Shown piece by piece: positions 4,418-8,344 of a DNA stretch of 8,344 nucleotides. Position numbers and translations under genes: made by a program. The notes under the pieces are model-generated. The model ran no database searches, was not told where the DNA came from, and saw only the letters and a list, made by a program, of their open reading frames with translations. This DNA is from Candidatus Fischerbacteria bacterium RBG_13_37_8 (GTDB taxonomy: Bacteria > Acidobacteriota > HRBIN11 > MFGW01): assembly GCA_001780385.1 (NCBI GenBank), contig MFGW01000103.1:4843-13186 (forward strand), in the 5' to 3' direction. Position 1 is the stretch's first letter; the number at the start of each line of letters is the position of its first letter.

Positions 4418-7400
4418 ATGAAACGTGTGCTCTATTTTTTGATACTGGTGGTGATGGTTACTGCATTAACAAATGCAGAGGAGCCAAAAAGATTTAATCC
4501 TTATGCGGTGGACGGGCTTGATAATGGTACGGTGAGTTCGCTGGTAGAGGTATTTAAATCTTCGGTAAGATTTAACATGAATTATGCCCTGACTAATATT
4601 CAATATGGCAGTGAATATAGCTTGCAGAACACTGGCTGGCAAAACTTTCTCAGTCACTATGGCAGCGGGTGGCGTGTAATATGGGATAAGAGAACAGGGC
4701 GACCAAACCTGATCGAAGGAAAAGGCATACCTTTCTATCCGGGCAGGGGCAATGCACTGATTAAAGAACAATTCGGTGAACCGACTATTGATTACCTGCA
4801 TAAAGAAATTACCAGGTTTTCTGAAATACATAATAATTTATTACGACTCGATTTTTCAAAATTAGTTCTCAATAAAGAAGCCAGTTCGGTTTTTGAGAAC
4901 GGCAGGTACGCAGTAATCCAGTACGATTATTACATGGGCGATGATACCGGATTCGCAAGTACATCGGGCTCCCAGGCGAGACGGGTTATTGTGCATGGAG
5001 CACGTGTTTTTTTCCGATTTAATAATGGCAATCTGATCCAGTTCGGTACAATTGGATTAAGTGATGTGACGATACCAGTCATTCCTGCTATTATGGCAAG
5101 TCAGGCTCAACAGGCAGTTATTAATGCATTTGCTGAAGCGAACTCCACGGTCACCCGAGTCACTGATGCATTCTTGCTGGTAGTTCCGGAATTACCGGAG
5201 CGTTCCCCTGGTTACATGGAATTTTCCGGCATAGAAGGACAGGGTCTTCTCTACAGGCTCGTTTACACGCTCCGGTTCCTGAGACAGGATACCATAGGAA
5301 ATTATGAAGCATGGGTCGATGCACAAACCGGCAACCTGGTCTATTACCAGAATTTAATAGAAACTGGTGATGTATACGGAAATGTTGCAATTCGAACTGA
5401 TGACCGAAGAAACAGGCTGTTTCCCTACTGCACGGTGTCTAATAACACGAATAAAAATACCAACTTTTTTGGTTATTACAGCTATATTGGAACGCCTTCT
5501 CCAACCGCAACGGTAAGCCTGAATGGGCAATACTTCACTATTAATGATTCGTGCGGTTCTATATCACTTTCAACCAGCTCATCACCCGGTGATTTAAACT
5601 TAGGGGCGAGTTACACGGGGACCGATTGTGATACGCCCGGTGTCGGCGGATTGGGAAATACTTACCCGGCACGCAGTGTATTCTGGCATAATAACATGGT
5701 GAGAGCCAAGGCAAATTATTTTCTTCCTGCAATCACATGGCTGGATGATAACATGACTTCAAACACTAATGATCCGAATCCGACCTGGACATGCAATGCA
5801 TATTGGGATGGTGTTTCTACCACGAACTTTTTCAGGTCTGATGCAAGCTGTAACAACACTGGCGAGGTTCCGGGTGTTATCTATCACGAATGGGGACACG
5901 GACTTGATGCAAATGATGCCGGTCCTGCTAAAGTTCCGTCGAATGATAAAGCGACCGGTGAAGCTTCCGGTGATTTTATCGATGCGCTCATGACAAAAGA
6001 TGCCTGTCATAGCCAGGGAAAGCGTAAAATAACACCATGTTTTATGTGCCCGCCGGATTGTTTCGGAACGCGTTATATTGCACTGCGATTTGATGATGAT
6101 GGTGATCCGGGCACACCGGATGTCCCGGTAACACCGCAAAATCTCAATAATAATAATGGGATGAATTGCGATGCATTGACCAGCGCTTGTTCCTGTGCTG
6201 TTTGCCCGTGCGGTGAACCGAATCCAACCTGTGCAACGCCGAGCTATTACCGCGGGATCATTGGATATGAAGGACATTGTGAATCATTGATTGCGTCAGG
6301 TGCAGTGTGGGATATGGTTCAAAACCTCATCACGGCACATGGCGAAGCGGGTTGGGTATGGGCAGACCGTATATGGTTTGAAACACGTTCATCCCAGGGC
6401 TCAGCATATCAAACCTACGGTGTCGATTGTAATACAGGCACCACCATCGACAGTTGCGCTGCCACAAACTGGTACACGGTGCTTCTCGGCGCCGATGACG
6501 ATGATGGTAATCTTAGCAATGGAACACCTAACGGCGGCCGTATCTGGTCCGCATTTAATACGCATAATATCACTTGCGGTACCCAGCCTGCCAATTATAA
6601 TGTCTGCACAGAGCCGGATACTCCAACGTTGTATGCGGCAGAGTCAGATAGAACGATTTCCCTGAGCTGGACTCCTGTCCAAAATGCTACAGGTTATATA
6701 CTCTATACAAATGAATACGCAAGTTCGACAAGCTGTAATGCCGGCGGATGGATACCATACGCTTCACTCGGAAATTATAATACCTACAGCTTCAATAATA
6801 TGAAAAACACCTATCATCATGGTTTTGCGATACAGGCAATCAATGGCGGCTCTGATTGCGTTTCGCAAATGTCAAATTGTGTATATGCGGGATCTGACAG
6901 CGCTGCCGGCACTAATCTGACAGGCAGGAAAATTACTGCATGGGAGAATGTACTGGTTCCGAATAATAATACCTGCACGGCAACCGGCGCCTGCGTGCGA
7001 AGCGCTACGCTCAGCGCTAACGGCACCAGCAGTTATGTCAATTTCAAAGTACGGAATAACAGTACGGTAGATGCAGGCGCATACGATAACGGCATCTACG
7101 CAGATGATTCCCTGCTGATTGCGACGAGTGAGACATCGCATGCCGCAAACACGGACCTGACCATTAATAATTTAAGCATTAATCTTAAAGGCGGACGTCA
7201 TCATCTCAAACTGCTTATCGATTACCTGAGTGATATCACCGAAAATAATGAAAATGATAATTCCTGGATAACGCAAGCAGCCATTTATGAACCATACGAT
7301 TTAGATACCGACACGGATCATCTCATCCTGCGCGATGAGCCACCGGACCGCGATCCGGAAGGGTACTCATATTATAGCTGTGACGGATATCATTTCACAG

Positions 7401-8344
7401 TCGCGTACACAACCGACGATAAGAACTGGTGGGGTGCGGCAGGCATACTACCTGCCGCAAGTACCAGCAACTATGATGTGCGCCTGCATGATGATTACAC
7501 AGGTTCATCGCAGGGATTCGGTTCCAACCGGCGCTGGTCAAATTCCGGTGCGAATGGCGAAGTGGAAATTGTTGGCGTCAACCGGAATAATTCCCCAACA
7601 GCATCCTGGTATGCCGGGGTAATCCAGGGAAGCACAACTCCTACCTATAATAATTACGTTATTCATAGTGATGGTTCCGATGTTGCACGGCAAGCTCCAT
7701 CTTCAGGTATTACCGGGAACATCCCGGCTAATGGTGTAGTTTCCATTGAAGAGATTCGCTTCGGCTCTGACGATTTGAACATCACCTGGCGCGTCACTGT
7801 GGCTCCCTCTAGTGGTGACATCGCAATTGCACTGATAAACTATTCCGTCGAGTATTTTCGACTATCCGAAGCATTGCCCGGCACCATGGTTAATGCCGGC
7901 GGAACTAATGTCACTGAGTATTTTGATTTTGTGCCTACTGCTACAGGCTATTATGGATTGCTGATTTATAAACCTGATTATAGCGAACGTACCTATTCGA
8001 TCAATTATACATTATCCATCGAAGCTGCTCCATCCAACCTAGTGCCGTACCTGAACACAGGCTGGACTGATGAAGTTGTGCCTCGTGATACAGGCGGCTG
8101 CTCCTCAGGTTCCTGTTTAGTCACCAGTACTTTGCCCGGCTGGGCTGGTACAACCTATGTTAATTCAACCAGTACTAATGAAGGACCGAACGATGTCAAT
8201 ACTACTTTCTCAGTCGGATATACACTTGATGGAATCAATCATGCTTCAGCAACGTTCACTTCACTGGCAGTCAATGCAATCGCACTGGATGTCAATAATA
8301 CTTTTACAAGTGCGGTTAAGGGTGGTCGCCATACGCTTGGTATG
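4418..8344 (+). CDS. Large secreted modular zinc metalloprotease (M4/M36-like gluzincin), 3' end outside window
   Basis: The frame stays open for 1309 codons to the window edge. ATG 4418 has GGAGG at 4408-4412 with a 5-nt spacer. Residues 1-20 are a signal peptide (likely cut after LTNA). About 25-310 resembles an FTP/PepSY-type propeptide, ending in EAWVDAQTGNLVYY around W299. The catalytic domain carries HEWGH (490-494) and, 21 residues on, E515 in GEASGD with D519, the HExxH...E-x3-D spacing of gluzincins, so the zinc site looks intact. Residues 530-612 hold ten cysteines. GYEGHCES (H620) and GADDDDGNLSNGTPNGG (around 690-706) are further conserved-looking metalloprotease motifs with likely calcium-binding acids. 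A fibronectin-III-like domain (about 731-815), a CARDB-like beta domain (about 835-950), a PPC-like beta region (about 970-1200) and a second CARDB-like copy (from about 1205) follow. It probably digests proteins outside the cell. The substrate and C-terminal anchor are not visible. Confidence 0.9.
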   Translation, partial: MKRVLYFLILVVMVTALTNAEEPKRFNPYAVDGLDNGTVSSLVEVFKSSVRFNMNYALTNIQYGSEYSLQNTGWQNFLSHYGSGWRVIWDKRTGRPNLIEGKGIPFYPGRGNALIKEQFGEPTIDYLHKEITRFSEIHNNLLRLDFSKLVLNKEASSVFENGRYAVIQYDYYMGDDTGFASTSGSQARRVIVHGARVFFRFNNGNLIQFGTIGLSDVTIPVIPAIMASQAQQAVINAFAEANSTVTRVTDAFLLVVPELPERSPGYMEFSGIEGQGLLYRLVYTLRFLRQDTIGNYEAWVDAQTGNLVYYQNLIETGDVYGNVAIRTDDRRNRLFPYCTVSNNTNKNTNFFGYYSYIGTPSPTATVSLNGQYFTINDSCGSISLSTSSSPGDLNLGASYTGTDCDTPGVGGLGNTYPARSVFWHNNMVRAKANYFLPAITWLDDNMTSNTNDPNPTWTCNAYWDGVSTTNFFRSDASCNNTGEVPGVIYHEWGHGLDANDAGPAKVPSNDKATGEASGDFIDALMTKDACHSQGKRKITPCFMCPPDCFGTRYIALRFDDDGDPGTPDVPVTPQNLNNNNGMNCDALTSACSCAVCPCGEPNPTCATPSYYRGIIGYEGHCESLIASGAVWDMVQNLITAHGEAGWVWADRIWFETRSSQGSAYQTYGVDCNTGTTIDSCAATNWYTVLLGADDDDGNLSNGTPNGGRIWSAFNTHNITCGTQPANYNVCTEPDTPTLYAAESDRTISLSWTPVQNATGYILYTNEYASSTSCNAGGWIPYASLGNYNTYSFNNMKNTYHHGFAIQAINGGSDCVSQMSNCVYAGSDSAAGTNLTGRKITAWENVLVPNNNTCTATGACVRSATLSANGTSSYVNFKVRNNSTVDAGAYDNGIYADDSLLIATSETSHAANTDLTINNLSINLKGGRHHLKLLIDYLSDITENNENDNSWITQAAIYEPYDLDTDTDHLILRDEPPDRDPEGYSYYSCDGYHFTVAYTTDDKNWWGAAGILPAASTSNYDVRLHDDYTGSSQGFGSNRRWSNSGANGEVEIVGVNRNNSPTASWYAGVIQGSTTPTYNNYVIHSDGSDVARQAPSSGITGNIPANGVVSIEEIRFGSDDLNITWRVTVAPSSGDIAIALINYSVEYFRLSEALPGTMVNAGGTNVTEYFDFVPTATGYYGLLIYKPDYSERTYSINYTLSIEAAPSNLVPYLNTGWTDEVVPRDTGGCSSGSCLVTSTLPGWAGTTYVNSTSTNEGPNDVNTTFSVGYTLDGINHASATFTSLAVNAIALDVNNTFTSAVKGGRHTLGM

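Noticed and set aside
5759..6277. 172-codon reverse-strand open frame opposite the protease zinc-site region
   Set aside because: It lies wholly within the protease frame, which has clear motifs; its composition is that of an antisense shadow.

Overview
The window most likely comes from an uncultivated, Gram-negative-type bacterium. It has bacterial promoters, good Shine-Dalgarno sites, exported proteins with signal peptides and several families of small hairpin repeats. The secreted HEWGH metalloprotease and the membrane-tethered GspG-like protein remind me of proteins from Acidobacteriota/Aminicenantota-like metagenomes, but that placement is an impression and is not proven by the sequence. 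Base composition is uneven. The toxin-antitoxin region is very A+T rich (about 28% G+C in 541-600), while the protease gene is richer (about 57% G+C in 6481-6540), which suggests the left side is acquired accessory DNA.

Layout. 1-148: three tandem 50-bp units, each built on a GGGCAGAC/GTCTGCCC hairpin. 240-886: a promoter and a VapBC toxin-antitoxin operon with an 8-nt overlap. 913-1749: a secreted Asp-box (BNR) protein of unknown role, followed by a short reading frame (1740-1910) broken by one amber codon. 1931-1957: a solitary inverted copy of the left-edge hairpin. 1981-2397: a YjbQ/UPF0047 protein. 2466-3086 (minus strand): a membrane-anchored GyrI-like ligand-binding protein, convergent with yjbQ. 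3151-3325: a non-coding element with two opposed hairpin arms, lying exactly between two divergent promoters. 3410-4276: a four-helix membrane protein ending in a GspG-like pseudopilin domain. 4303-4362: a hairpin pair and T tract that may be a terminator. 4418-8344: the first 1309 codons of a very large secreted multidomain zinc metalloprotease, open at the window edge. I translated it codon by codon and found no stop or frameshift.

Functionally this is a collection of short units and not one pathway. There is a stability/defence module (VapBC), one small conserved enzyme, a GyrI-fold sensor or carrier at the membrane, and two envelope or secreted products at the right. The features most worth a second look are the repeats, which share the tail GTAACAATCCC across two otherwise different hairpin families; the amber-interrupted ORF; the pseudopilin domain on a polytopic membrane protein; and the modular protease with its ten-cysteine stretch and duplicated beta domain. 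I see no clear evidence of an entirely new defence or mobile system.
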